Shown here: positions 8,516 through 15,959 of the stretch, piece after piece | Position numbering within the stretch: the first letter of the stretch is position 1 | How the letters are laid out: each line of letters opens with the position of its first letter | The notes under the pieces: model-generated | What the model saw: only the letters and a program-made list of their open reading frames with translations | Told to the model about the DNA's origin: nothing | Databases searched by the model: none | From: an uncultured Clostridia bacterium | GTDB lineage: Bacteria > Bacillota > Clostridia > Christensenellales > UBA1242 | NCBI GenBank assembly: GCA_934757865.1 | Contig: CAKVLS010000001.1 | Location: 124,001-188,000 of the forward strand | Reading direction: 5' to 3' | Length of the DNA stretch: 64,000 nt | Made by a program: the position numbers and the translations under genes

Positions 8516-10282
8516 ATGTGCGGAATTACAGGAATAATTACAGAAAAAGATTTGACTAAAAAATTAGTCACAGAACTAAAAAAACTAGAATATAGAGGTT
8601 ACGACTCAGCAGGTATATGCACGAGTTTTGATAATAAATTTTTTGTTACAAAAGAGGTAGGGGAGGTAAAAAACTTAGAGAAAAAGTTAGATTATGATAA
8701 ATCATGCACTTATGGCATTGGTCATACTAGATGGGCAACTCACGGCGAGGCGAGTATAAAAAATTGCCACCCACACCTTAGCAAAAATTGGGCTGTTGTG
8801 CACAACGGCATAATAGAAAATTATATGGACATCAAAAAAGTCCTAAAATCCAAGGGCGTAAACTTTTTGTCTGACACAGACAGCGAGTGTGTTAGTGCGC
8901 TACTTGAATTTTATAATGTCCAAGATGAGCAAGGTATCGCCAAAGTTATAGGACAGCTAAAAGGTTCTTTTGCGCTTGCGATGATTAACAAAAATATAAT
9001 AGATAAGATTTTTGTTGCCAAAAATTCTAGCCCTTTGTACATAGCAAAGTGCGGCGAGGATATGCGAGTTAGTAGTGATATTGTGTCGTTTTATAACCTA
9101 ACTGACGAGTTTTTTGCTCTTAGCGATAACGAAATAGCTAGTATCGAAAAGGACAAAATAACATTTTTTGATAAAAACGGCAAAGAAATATCCAAAAGCC
9201 CAAATAAATTAGTTATTAGCAATAGGCTAGCCGAAAAGCAAGATTATGAGCACTTTATGCTCAAAGAAATTTTTGAAACAAGCGGACTTTTGAAAGATGT
9301 TTATAAATATTATACTCATAATGAAAAACTAATTTATGACCTAAAAAAACATTTTAGACAGGCAAGCCAAGTACTTCTTGTTGGGTGTGGCACGGCATAT
9401 CACTCAGCCTTAATGGGCGAGAGGTTCATCAAACAAAAACTAAGTAAGCCAGTATTTAGCTATATAGCTAGTGAGTTTATATATGACGACACATATATTG
9501 ATACTGAGACTTTGGCGATATTTATTAGCCAAAGTGGCGAAACAGCAGATACAATTAGCGCCCTAAAAAAGGCAAAGTCAAAAGGTGCCAAAGTCATAGC
9601 TCTTACCAATAATGTCAATAGCCAAATAGCATTTTTGGCAGATATAGTCCTTCCGGTACTAGCAGGTCCAGAGATAGCTGTTGCATCGACTAAGGCGTAT
9701 AATTGCCAGTGCTTCATACTAGGGCTAATTAGTAGTTTTATCAGTGGTGGTGCAGGCTTTGTCAAAAACTTTGACGAGCTCGTGTATAGCCTAAAAGGTA
9801 TAGATAGCAATCTTTGCCTTGACATCGCCCAAAAGATAAAGGGTTACAAACAAGCATTTTTTGTAGGTAGAGGAGTAGACTATGTCACATCTTGCGAGGC
9901 CAGCCTCAAACTAAAAGAAATATCATATATCAATTCTAGCGCCTTCCCATCTGGAGAACTAAAACACGGAAGCTTAGCACTTATTGACAAAAACGCTTTG
10001 GTGTTTAACATAATAACAGACAAAACCCTAAAAGAAAAAAGTCTAATATCTCTTGGCGAGGTAAAAACTCGAAAAGCTAAAGTTATAGTCATATCACCAT
10101 TTGACGAAGTAAAAAAATATCTAAATAAAGATGATATATTTATTAAACTCCAAGACTTAGATGTAGAAACTTATCAACTAGCTACGACATATTGCCAGCT
10201 AATTAGCTATTATACTAGCACGCTAAAGGGCATTAACCCCGACAAACCAAGGAATTTAGCAAAATCAGTAACAGTGGAGTAG
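8516..10282 (+). CDS. glmS: Glutamine-fructose-6-phosphate aminotransferase (isomerizing)
   Basis: GlmS makes glucosamine-6-phosphate from fructose-6-phosphate and glutamine, the first committed step to UDP-GlcNAc for cell wall. Met1 is followed by the nucleophile Cys2 (MCGITGII) of the N-terminal glutaminase domain; YRGYDSAGI and GHTRWATHG are present. Two SIS sugar-isomerase domains follow from about residue 265 (LLVGCGTAYHSAL, FISQSGETADT, VASTKAY). The C-terminus is the typical DKPRNLAKSVTVE. At 588 residues it is of normal size. It has an AAGGAG ribosome-binding site. The 223-base upstream gap shows no glmS-ribozyme core. Confidence 0.98.
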   Translation: MCGITGIITEKDLTKKLVTELKKLEYRGYDSAGICTSFDNKFFVTKEVGEVKNLEKKLDYDKSCTYGIGHTRWATHGEASIKNCHPHLSKNWAVVHNGIIENYMDIKKVLKSKGVNFLSDTDSECVSALLEFYNVQDEQGIAKVIGQLKGSFALAMINKNIIDKIFVAKNSSPLYIAKCGEDMRVSSDIVSFYNLTDEFFALSDNEIASIEKDKITFFDKNGKEISKSPNKLVISNRLAEKQDYEHFMLKEIFETSGLLKDVYKYYTHNEKLIYDLKKHFRQASQVLLVGCGTAYHSALMGERFIKQKLSKPVFSYIASEFIYDDTYIDTETLAIFISQSGETADTISALKKAKSKGAKVIALTNNVNSQIAFLADIVLPVLAGPEIAVASTKAYNCQCFILGLISSFISGGAGFVKNFDELVYSLKGIDSNLCLDIAQKIKGYKQAFFVGRGVDYVTSCEASLKLKEISYINSSAFPSGELKHGSLALIDKNALVFNIITDKTLKEKSLISLGEVKTRKAKVIVISPFDEVKKYLNKDDIFIKLQDLDVETYQLATTYCQLISYYTSTLKGINPDKPRNLAKSVTVE

Positions 10283-10293
10283 TCAAAGCATAT

Positions 10294-10322
10294 AAAAAAT
10301 AGGGCAAAAACCCTATTTTTTT
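10294..10322 (+). terminator. Rho-independent terminator after glmS
   Basis: AATAGGG/CCCTATT stem with a 5-base A-rich loop, then a T-run. Confidence 0.88.
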
Positions 10323-10371
10323 ATTCCTAAAAAATTTTTATAAAAAATTATAAAAAAATATAAATTTTTTA

Positions 10372-10400
10372 TTGACAAAAAAACTACAATTTGTTATTAT
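10372..10400 (+). promoter_or_regulatory. Promoter of tRNA-Asn
   Basis: Consensus TTGACA, 17 bases, TATTAT, about 30 bases before the tRNA. An overlapping TATAAT lies 3 bases further down. Confidence 0.75.
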
Positions 10401-10430
10401 AATGGAGCATTGAATTGATGCATGAGATAT

Positions 10431-10505
10431 TCCTCGATAGCTCAATGGTGGAGCAACCGGCTGTTAACCGGTAGGTTGTAGGTTCGAGCCCTACTCGGGG
10501 AGCCA
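10431..10505 (+). tRNA. tRNA-Asn (anticodon GTT)
   Basis: A complete cloverleaf can be drawn: acceptor TCCTCGA/TCGGGGA, D-stem GCTC/GAGC, anticodon stem ACCGG/CCGGT with loop CTGTTAA (anticodon GTT at 10463-10465), T-stem GTAGG/CCTAC with loop TTCGAGC, discriminator G and encoded CCA at 10503-10505. Its 3' end and terminator are repeated 180 bases downstream. Confidence 0.97.
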
Positions 10506-10541
10506 AAAATAAAGACCGATTATTTCGGTCTTTTTTTGTTG
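10488..10541 (+). repeat. Direct repeat, copy A (tRNA 3' end plus terminator)
   Basis: Fifty-four bases that recur at 10668-10721 with two mismatches. The repeat begins inside the T-arm of tRNA-Asn, includes the acceptor 3' strand and CCA, and ends just after the terminator T-run. Tyrosine integrases commonly use this part of tRNA genes as attachment core, which is an inference here because no integrase is present. Confidence 0.9.
10511..10537 (+). terminator. Terminator of tRNA-Asn
   Basis: AAAGACCGA/TCGGTCTTT stem with a 5-base loop and T-run. Close copies occur at 10692 and 11848. Confidence 0.9.
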
Positions 10542-10562
10542 TAATTTTTGTTTATTTAACTT

Positions 10563-10660
10563 TAGGGCTCGAACCTACGGTTCGGTCCTGTCGGACCCAG
10601 ACCGCAACAAAGTTGCTCCCAGCCTTTGGCTAAAAATATGCTACTAGCATATTTTCTTTA
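10563..10660 (+). repeat. Cluster of five consecutive short hairpins
   Basis: Five palindromes follow one another: CGAACC-tac-GGTTCG (10570-10584), GGTCC-tgtc-GGACC (10584-10597), GCAAC-aaa-GTTGC (10604-10616), AGCC-ttt-GGCT (10621-10631) and AAAATATGCT-act-AGCATATTTT (10633-10655). Four of five have 3-base loops. The first 16 bases (10563-10578) are an exact inverted copy of the tRNA-Asn T-arm (10478-10493). No ORF covers the cluster convincingly. It could be a non-autonomous palindromic repeat, a folded RNA or debris from repeated inverted duplication. Confidence 0.85.
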
Positions 10661-10667
10661 CGCGTCG

Positions 10668-10721
10668 GCCCTACTCGGGGAGCCAAAAAAGAAGACCGAT
10701 TATTTCGGTCTTTTTTTGTTG
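10668..10721 (+). repeat. Direct repeat, copy B (tRNA 3' end remnant plus terminator)
   Basis: Second copy of the 54-base repeat at an offset of exactly 180 bases; 22 bases from GCCCTACTC through GGAGCCA are identical to the tRNA. It cannot fold as a tRNA because everything upstream of the T-arm is missing. Its terminator (stem 10692-10712) also faces the end of the convergent repressor gene. Confidence 0.9.
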
Positions 10722-10726
10722 CGTTT

Positions 10727-10930
10727 TTAGTTCTTTCTGCCTGTAAGGTAGTCTAAGTCTTCGTCAAAATAATTGGCTATCTTACACAAATTTTCTATGC
10801 CTATTTCTCTTTGTCCTAATATATATCTAGAAAGTGTTTGCTGTGGGATTCCAATCTTTTTGGCTACCGAGCTAATGCTTTCATTTTTTATCAAACTTTT
10901 TAGTCTTTGAGAAAATATATCCATATACAT
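10727..10930 (-). CDS. Small XRE (Cro/CI-type) repressor
   Basis: A 67-residue protein that is a single helix-turn-helix domain of the XRE family: LIKNESISSVAKKIGIPQQ followed by the recognition region QQTLSRYILGQREI and the helix IENLCKIANYFDEDLDYL. No ligand or dimer domain is attached. The ATG at 10930 has AGGAGGG 12 bases upstream, a rather long spacing. It is divergent from the membrane zinc-ribbon gene, and the gap between them carries two inverted repeats that sit on the promoters, so it probably represses its neighbour and itself. Confidence 0.88.
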   Translation of the reverse strand: MYMDIFSQRLKSLIKNESISSVAKKIGIPQQTLSRYILGQREIGIENLCKIANYFDEDLDYLTGRKN

Positions 10931-10958
10931 AATATTATTATTCCCTCCTGACTCAATA

Positions 10959-10976
10959 TTACACCAATAGGTGTAA
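10959..10976. promoter_or_regulatory. Operator 1, inverted repeat
   Basis: Perfect inverted repeat TTACACC-aata-GGTGTAA between the divergent repressor and membrane-protein genes. It matches operator 2 and is the likely site for autoregulation by the XRE protein. Confidence 0.8.
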
Positions 10977-10981
10977 CTTAT

Positions 10982-11011
10982 TTGACATTACACCAAACGG
11001 TGTGATATTAT
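10982..11011 (+). promoter_or_regulatory. Promoter with operator 2 in the spacer
   Basis: TTGACA (10982-10987), 18 bases, TATTAT (11006-11011). The spacer is almost exactly filled by TTACACC-aaac-GGTGTGA (10988-11005), a near copy of operator 1. A bound repressor would block RNA polymerase, so strong repression of the gene at 11030 is inferred. Confidence 0.82.
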
Positions 11012-11029
11012 TATTTTGAGGAATAAATT

Positions 11030-11860
11030 ATGGATACTTTTTTATATGTTTTTTTAGCTGTTACACTTATCGTTATGCTAGTTCATTGTTATATACAAAA
11101 TGGCACATTAGAGGATGTAGGCTTTTTAGAATACTTGGTAGATGATGGAGGCTTTCTTGTTCTTTTGGGTTTAGTTATATTGGGCGCAATTATTTTTGGA
11201 TTTATATTCTGGAATTGGTGGATTATGTTAATTATTTTTGTTCCTATCATCCTTGCTTTTATAGGTTTTGCAATTTGGTTTATAAAGAAAGTAAACAAGG
11301 AAGGAGCTATTGAAGAGGAAGAAGAGCATAGAAGGAAAAACTACACAGAGAATATTTTAACTAATTACAAATGTCAAAATTGCGGTGCGTCTTTAACTAA
11401 AATCAAAACCGTTAAAAATGGTAAGAAAAGTGTAGTTTATAACTGCGAGCATTGCGGCGTCTCTTATGATCAAAATGTAATTAAGCTAGATGAAAAAACT
11501 GAAGGTGCAGGAAGCTCAAAAGAATTTGACTTGACTGATTTTGAGGAAGAATATTTTAATAGTTGTTATGTCCTTGGAATTAAGCCATATAACGAAGTCT
11601 CAGAAACAACTTTGGAAAGAAAGAAGACTAAAAAAATCAATCAGTTATTAGATGAATATGATGCAGAGGACGAATATGACTTGGAGGACGAATCGCCAGA
11701 ATATGCAGAATTGATTGATAGTTATGACTATTTGTCTGAAATAGAAGAAGAACTAGAAACATATAAAGAAGAAAATGATGTTGATGAGATAAAAGCAAAA
11801 TATGATTACTATCTCAAAAATTATATAAAAAATGACTCTACAACAAAAAAGACCGATTAG
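11030..11860 (+). CDS. Membrane protein with zinc ribbon and acidic C-terminus
   Basis: 276 residues with three likely membrane helices (about 3-21, 41-62 and 66-88, the last two with only a short turn between them). A zinc ribbon CQNCG (115-119) and CEHCG (136-140) follows, then a strongly acidic helical tail (EDEYDLEDESPEYAELIDSY and onward). No enzyme motif is visible. The ribosome-binding site is GAGGAAT. Leucine codons are mainly TTA, TTG and CTT, unlike the CTA-rich neighbours, which hints at a separate origin. Together with the XRE repressor it forms a two-gene cassette beside the duplicated tRNA end. Confidence 0.8.
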   Translation: MDTFLYVFLAVTLIVMLVHCYIQNGTLEDVGFLEYLVDDGGFLVLLGLVILGAIIFGFIFWNWWIMLIIFVPIILAFIGFAIWFIKKVNKEGAIEEEEEHRRKNYTENILTNYKCQNCGASLTKIKTVKNGKKSVVYNCEHCGVSYDQNVIKLDEKTEGAGSSKEFDLTDFEEEYFNSCYVLGIKPYNEVSETTLERKKTKKINQLLDEYDAEDEYDLEDESPEYAELIDSYDYLSEIEEELETYKEENDVDEIKAKYDYYLKNYIKNDSTTKKTD

Positions 11861-11876
11861 TTCGGTCTTTTTTTAT
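11848..11876 (+). terminator. Terminator resembling the tRNA-Asn terminator
   Basis: AAAGACCGA/TCGGTCTTT, the same stem as at 10511 with one loop change. It overlaps the stop region of the membrane zinc-ribbon gene. Confidence 0.88.
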
Positions 11877-11890
11877 GATTATAATTGATT

Positions 11891-12394
11891 TTATTTGTTT
11901 ACATTGTGTGGGTGTTTATGCTCGGGTATATGCAGCATGGTAGATGGACTATAATGATGAGCTTTCTTTTGAGAAGATTTGCAGATATACATTTTTTCGT
12001 CAAGCTCAGCTAGTACATCGATAATATTTTTGCAGTCAATGTCTCTTGCTATGGAGTAGGCGTATTCATTTTGATTTTTGCTCATATTTTCAAAAGCGTC
12101 TTCTTCGCCCTTATTGATGATACAATAAAATTCGTCACCGCCCCAGCGTATGACTTTAGAGTGCTTTTCTAATATTTTGCCTATCTCTATGATTTTCTTA
12201 TCTCCGGCAGCATGACCTAGTGTGTCGTTGACAAGCTTTAGATAATTGATATCTACTATCGCTAGGCTGATTTTTTCTTCTGGGGGATTTTCAACAAAAT
12301 TTTTCTCAAACCAGTTTCTGTTATAAAATCCAGTGCCTAGGTCATAATATGCAATTCTTAATAGTTCTTCATAATCTTTTCTTCGTATAAACAA
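11891..12394 (-). CDS. Cytoplasmic GGDEF-domain protein (probable diguanylate cyclase)
   Basis: GGDEF proteins make cyclic di-GMP from two GTP. The 167-residue protein is little more than the catalytic domain: YDLGTGFYNRNWFEK near 17-31, metal-binding Asp48 in LAIVDINYLKLVNDTLGHAAGD and an intact RWGGDEF (83-89). There is no sensory domain, membrane helix or RxxD inhibitory site before the GGDEF loop. The C-terminus is short and His-rich. The start is TTG at 12394, chosen because AAGGTGG lies 4 bases upstream and no ATG or GTG is near. Confidence 0.87.
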   Translation of the reverse strand: MFIRRKDYEELLRIAYYDLGTGFYNRNWFEKNFVENPPEEKISLAIVDINYLKLVNDTLGHAAGDKKIIEIGKILEKHSKVIRWGGDEFYCIINKGEEDAFENMSKNQNEYAYSIARDIDCKNIIDVLAELDEKMYICKSSQKKAHHYSPSTMLHIPEHKHPHNVNK

Positions 12395-12520
12395 TTTTCC
12401 ACCTTAAATATTTATTTGACATTTTTTGTCAAAAAAAACAAATGCATAAGAATTATATCATACCAAAAATTAAAGTCAAATATTTTTTTAGATTGAGCTT
12501 TTCGAACTCCTCGCAATCTA

Positions 12521-12549
12521 TTGATATTTGTGAGAGTTTTTGGTATAAT
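12521..12549 (+). promoter_or_regulatory. Promoter of rpiB
   Basis: TTGATA, 17 bases, TATAAT, with a GAGGTG ribosome-binding site before the ATG at 12569. Confidence 0.8.
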
Positions 12550-12568
12550 AATATTATAGAGGTGCGAA

Positions 12569-13006
12569 ATGATTATTTTTGGAGCAGACCACGCAGGTTT
12601 TGAACTAAAAGAATACTTAAAAGACTATTTATATAAACAAGGTTATGAGATATACGACGCCGGCGCTTTTGAGATAGACGGCGAAGATTCTTTTGCGGAT
12701 ATCACTCCAGAAGCAATCAAAGTTCTAAGACAAGACAAAAATAACAAAGCTGTAATTATTTGTGGCTCTGGGGTTGGCGTTTGTATCGCTAGCAACAGAT
12801 TTAAGGGCGTTTATGCGGCTAATTGCCATAGCGTAAAAGAAGTCAAAAAAGCTCGTGAGCACAATGGTATCAATGTGCTTAACCTAGGCGGAAGAGTAAT
12901 AAGTAAATGCAAAGCTAAGAGAATTTTGAATGCATTTCTTACAACAGACTCTCTAGGGGGTAAGTACGAAAAGCGTATGAAAAAGTTAGACACATACGAG
13001 GACTAA
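12569..13006 (+). CDS. rpiB: Ribose-5-phosphate isomerase B family
   Basis: RpiB interconverts ribose-5-phosphate and ribulose-5-phosphate in the pentose phosphate pathway. The 145-residue protein has IIFGADHAGFELKEYL at the N-terminus, the catalytic Cys region IICGSGVGVCIASNRF (near 68-83) and HNGINVLNLGGRVI near 103-116. The related LacA/LacB (galactose-6-phosphate isomerase) share the fold, but the single-copy context away from sugar genes favours RpiB. Confidence 0.93.
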   Translation: MIIFGADHAGFELKEYLKDYLYKQGYEIYDAGAFEIDGEDSFADITPEAIKVLRQDKNNKAVIICGSGVGVCIASNRFKGVYAANCHSVKEVKKAREHNGINVLNLGGRVISKCKAKRILNAFLTTDSLGGKYEKRMKKLDTYED

Positions 13007-13078
13007 TTTAGACTTTTTGCATCACGCAAAATATATGCTAAACTCATAAATTAAAGACATTGTTTCATATAAATAAGT

Positions 13079-13855
13079 ATGAAAAATGTCTTTTTTTTAC
13101 GCAAAAATAACAAAAAATTGAAGCAAAATACTAGCAAAGTAAGAGCCCAAAATTGCTGCAAAAAGTCACATGCCTTTGGTATAACTTTTGCTATTATTAT
13201 ACTTGTTATTGCTGTCCTTTTGACCATATTTTTTAGTGTTGGAGGCGACACCTATGCAAGAAGTTATAAGGCTATTAGCGAGTACAGAGATTGCCTCTTT
13301 TATCTAAAAAGTGAGGACTTTGTAGCGACTTTTACGAGCGGAAAAAGAGAAAAAAATTTTTACTATGACGGAGTGCATACAAGGCTTGTTCCGTATGGCG
13401 TATTGGTCGTGAAGTATGGCTCAAATGTCGACATAAATGGTGTTAGGAATTTTGTTATTTTGATAGATTCCATGCAGTATACAGGGCGTCTTGAGTATAA
13501 CCCCATAGACGGGACTTTTGTCAATGATATCGGTGTAGAGATTAGCCAAAATAGTGACATTTATCTTAGAATTTGGGGTGGTGGGGTGTCCGATCAGGCA
13601 CATATGTACTGTGTGTCAAAGGATTATATCGGCTACAAAAATGCTCTAAAAATAGCCTTAGATAGTATTTGTGAAGATATAGAAAAGTACGAGAATAAAC
13701 GCAAGCTAAACGGCGAATTTTTTATTAAATTTGTCGGCACAGAGAGTTTAGAAAAGGTTTCTTACTATGTGCTTTTTGTGGGAGTTGATAAGACATCTAT
13801 TATATGTTTAATTGATGCTTTCTCTGGAGCTGTCAAACTCACAAAAGTCCTATAA
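13079..13855 (+). CDS. Membrane-anchored orphan protein, 258 residues
   Basis: A very basic N-terminus (residues 1-30, many Lys and Asn) precedes one membrane helix (about 37-58, GITFAIIILVIAVLLTIFF). The remaining 200 residues lie outside the membrane and contain a beta-rich region (VRNFVILIDSMQYTGRLEYN). No family was recognised. The ATG at 13079 is preceded by no Shine-Dalgarno sequence; a TATAAA box ends 5 bases before it. The next gene is another single-helix membrane protein with its own promoter. Confidence 0.72.
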   Translation: MKNVFFLRKNNKKLKQNTSKVRAQNCCKKSHAFGITFAIIILVIAVLLTIFFSVGGDTYARSYKAISEYRDCLFYLKSEDFVATFTSGKREKNFYYDGVHTRLVPYGVLVVKYGSNVDINGVRNFVILIDSMQYTGRLEYNPIDGTFVNDIGVEISQNSDIYLRIWGGGVSDQAHMYCVSKDYIGYKNALKIALDSICEDIEKYENKRKLNGEFFIKFVGTESLEKVSYYVLFVGVDKTSIICLIDAFSGAVKLTKVL

Positions 13856-13859
13856 CTAA

Positions 13860-13888
13860 TTGCCAAATAACCTTATTTGTGCTACACT
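13860..13888 (+). promoter_or_regulatory. Promoter of the gene at 13906
   Basis: TTGCCA, 17 bases, TACACT. It overlaps the GTG at 13879, which argues against that GTG as the start. Confidence 0.68.
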
Positions 13889-13905
13889 ACAAAAAGGTGA
13901 TAAAA

Positions 13906-14688
13906 ATGACAAAAACTATTCTAAAAACAGCTCTTATAACTTTTTTGAGCATAGTGCTAATTCTTGGCGCAACATTTGGCGGACTTGTGCTTTTTGCTCC
14001 TAAGTTTGTAGCCGAAAAGAGCGAAAATTTGGGACTTAACGACCTTGCTATTGCTATGTACGAAAGGGATTATAAAAAGAATACAAATGTCAAAACTCTA
14101 TATACTCTTGTTGATAAGGGCGCAACATTTGGCTATGACAATGTAGTAGTTAAGTATGGAGCTAAACTTTTTGAGGACGAAAAGTACTTTGACTATATAA
14201 GTGCTATAGATGAGGCAAACTATGACGAGAACGAAAAAGTGCTTGTCAACCTGAAACTTTCTAACGCAGACAATAGACTTAAAACTAAGTATGTCAAAAG
14301 CTTAGCTAAGACCGATTTTGATGCAGCATTTGACTATGCACGCCTAGACCTAAAGGCTAGTGATATGACCAAAGAAAATATCAACTTCATAATGGTAGGG
14401 CTAGTTAACAGCATTACGAATAATAATAGCTCTAAGTTTAACGAGAGCATAGACGGCGTAACTACAAGTAGCCTAATCAAGACCAAGTTTGACGAATTGC
14501 ACACTGTATACGAGGGGTATAAAGCTAGCTCAAGTAATTACCAAAATGCCGTTCGTAGTAGTAGATGCATTGATATGATACAATTTATGCTATATCTAGA
14601 AGACAAGACCGAATGTGGATATAATGAAACTGAACTAAAAGCAACATTGCAAACTCTATTTAGTGAGTACAAAACTTACATAGCATAA
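13906..14688 (+). CDS. Membrane-anchored orphan, probably helical-repeat domain
   Basis: 260 residues with an N-terminal membrane helix or uncleaved signal (about 5-30) followed by an extracytoplasmic helical domain with tetratricopeptide-like character (LGLNDLAIAMYERDYKKN near 41-58). No family was recognised. The ATG at 13906 has AAGGTGAT 5 bases upstream. It ends 15 bases before hflX, which has a strong ribosome-binding site, so read-through into hflX is likely. Confidence 0.78.
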   Translation: MTKTILKTALITFLSIVLILGATFGGLVLFAPKFVAEKSENLGLNDLAIAMYERDYKKNTNVKTLYTLVDKGATFGYDNVVVKYGAKLFEDEKYFDYISAIDEANYDENEKVLVNLKLSNADNRLKTKYVKSLAKTDFDAAFDYARLDLKASDMTKENINFIMVGLVNSITNNNSSKFNESIDGVTTSSLIKTKFDELHTVYEGYKASSSNYQNAVRSSRCIDMIQFMLYLEDKTECGYNETELKATLQTLFSEYKTYIA

Positions 14689-14703
14689 AAGGAGGAAACA
14701 TAT

Positions 14704-15792
14704 ATGGCGAAAACATATGGGACAGAAAAACAAAAAGAAAAAGCTATTTTAGTAGGCGTTTCTTTTAATAAGACTGTTACAGATATAGAAGGAGCGCTAG
14801 CCGAACTAAAAGGCCTTGCAGATACAGCAGGACTAGAAACAGTAGGTTATGCCTTCCAAAATATCAAAGAAAATACACCAGCCACCCTTATAGGAAAGGG
14901 AAAAGTAGAAGAGGTGGCTAGCCTTGTAGAAGAGTTAGGGGCTGATGTAGTTATAGTAGATACAGAGCTTACCGGTTCTCAAATTAACAACCTAATGCTA
15001 GCAACTGGCGCCAAAGTTATAGATAGGTCAATGTTAATACTAGATATCTTTGCCAGAAGAGCAACATCTAATGAGGGTAGACTTCAAGTTCAACTTGCTC
15101 AGCTAAAGTACACTTTACCTCGTATATCAGGTATCTCTGGTACAAGTGGTAGATTTGGCGGCGGAGTAGGTATGAGAGGCCCAGGTGAGACCAAACTAGA
15201 ACTTGATAAGAGAGTTATTAAAGAAAATATATATAAACTAGAAAAGCAAATAGAAAGACTAAAAGAGCAGAGATACCTTCGTAAACAAAATAGAACTAAG
15301 AACTCTGTTAAGTCAGTAGCTATAGTAGGATATACCAACGCTGGCAAAAGTACTCTTATGAATCTAATAACCAAAGCGGGCATTTATGCAGATGATAAAC
15401 TATTTGCAACACTTGATACAACAACACGCAGCCTATGGCTTGATAATGGCAAAGAAATACTTCTTACCGATACAGTAGGATTTATTGATAAGTTGCCTCA
15501 TGCTTTTATTGATGCTTTTTCGGCAACACTAGAAGAGGCGGCGGATGCTGACCTTTTGCTACATGTAGTAGATATTACTAACCCTGACTACAAGAGCCAA
15601 ATGCAAGTAGTTGACGGCGTTCTTAAAAGTTTGGGTGCGGACAAAATCCCTCAAATACTTGTGTACAACAAGATTGACAAAAACGAAAAGCCTTTTGAAA
15701 TTCCAGAAGGGGTTATATGTATCTCAGCTAAGAAAAATCTTGGCATAGATAAATTAAAGAGTGAAATATCAAATGTATTGTTTGGTAAATAA
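14704..15792 (+). CDS. hflX: GTPase HflX
   Basis: HflX is a ribosome-associated GTPase that can split stalled 70S ribosomes. The N-terminal HflX domain includes GKGKVEEVA (60-68), VIVDTELTGSQ and GRLQVQLAQLKYTLPRI (near 119-135), then the glycine-rich GRFGGGVGMRGPGETKLE. A coiled-coil linker leads to the GTPase domain: G1 GYTNAGKST (near 209), G3 DTVGF (near 257) and G4 NKID (near 317). The 362-residue length fits the shorter Gram-positive forms. Ribosome-binding site AAAGGAGG. Confidence 0.97.
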   Translation: MAKTYGTEKQKEKAILVGVSFNKTVTDIEGALAELKGLADTAGLETVGYAFQNIKENTPATLIGKGKVEEVASLVEELGADVVIVDTELTGSQINNLMLATGAKVIDRSMLILDIFARRATSNEGRLQVQLAQLKYTLPRISGISGTSGRFGGGVGMRGPGETKLELDKRVIKENIYKLEKQIERLKEQRYLRKQNRTKNSVKSVAIVGYTNAGKSTLMNLITKAGIYADDKLFATLDTTTRSLWLDNGKEILLTDTVGFIDKLPHAFIDAFSATLEEAADADLLLHVVDITNPDYKSQMQVVDGVLKSLGADKIPQILVYNKIDKNEKPFEIPEGVICISAKKNLGIDKLKSEISNVLFGK

Positions 15793-15818
15793 TCCACTTC
15801 CAAAAAATACTAATAAAA

Positions 15819-15846
15819 AGTGTGCTAGTTTAGCACATTTTTTTTA
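15819..15846 (+). terminator. Rho-independent terminator after hflX
   Basis: TGTGCTA/TAGCACA stem with a 3-base loop and a long T-run. Confidence 0.9.
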
Positions 15847-15959
15847 TAACCTTAATACAATGGTATATACAAAAGATATTAAAGAAGTACAAAAGATAAA
15901 ATGATACATAAAAAATACTTTTGCAAAAATTAAAAATATACTTATAAGGAGGAATAATT

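Noticed and set aside
10563..10655. CRISPR array or integron attC reading of the hairpin cluster
   Set aside because: The units differ in sequence, there are no equal spacers, no cas or integrase gene, and no attC-type pairing.
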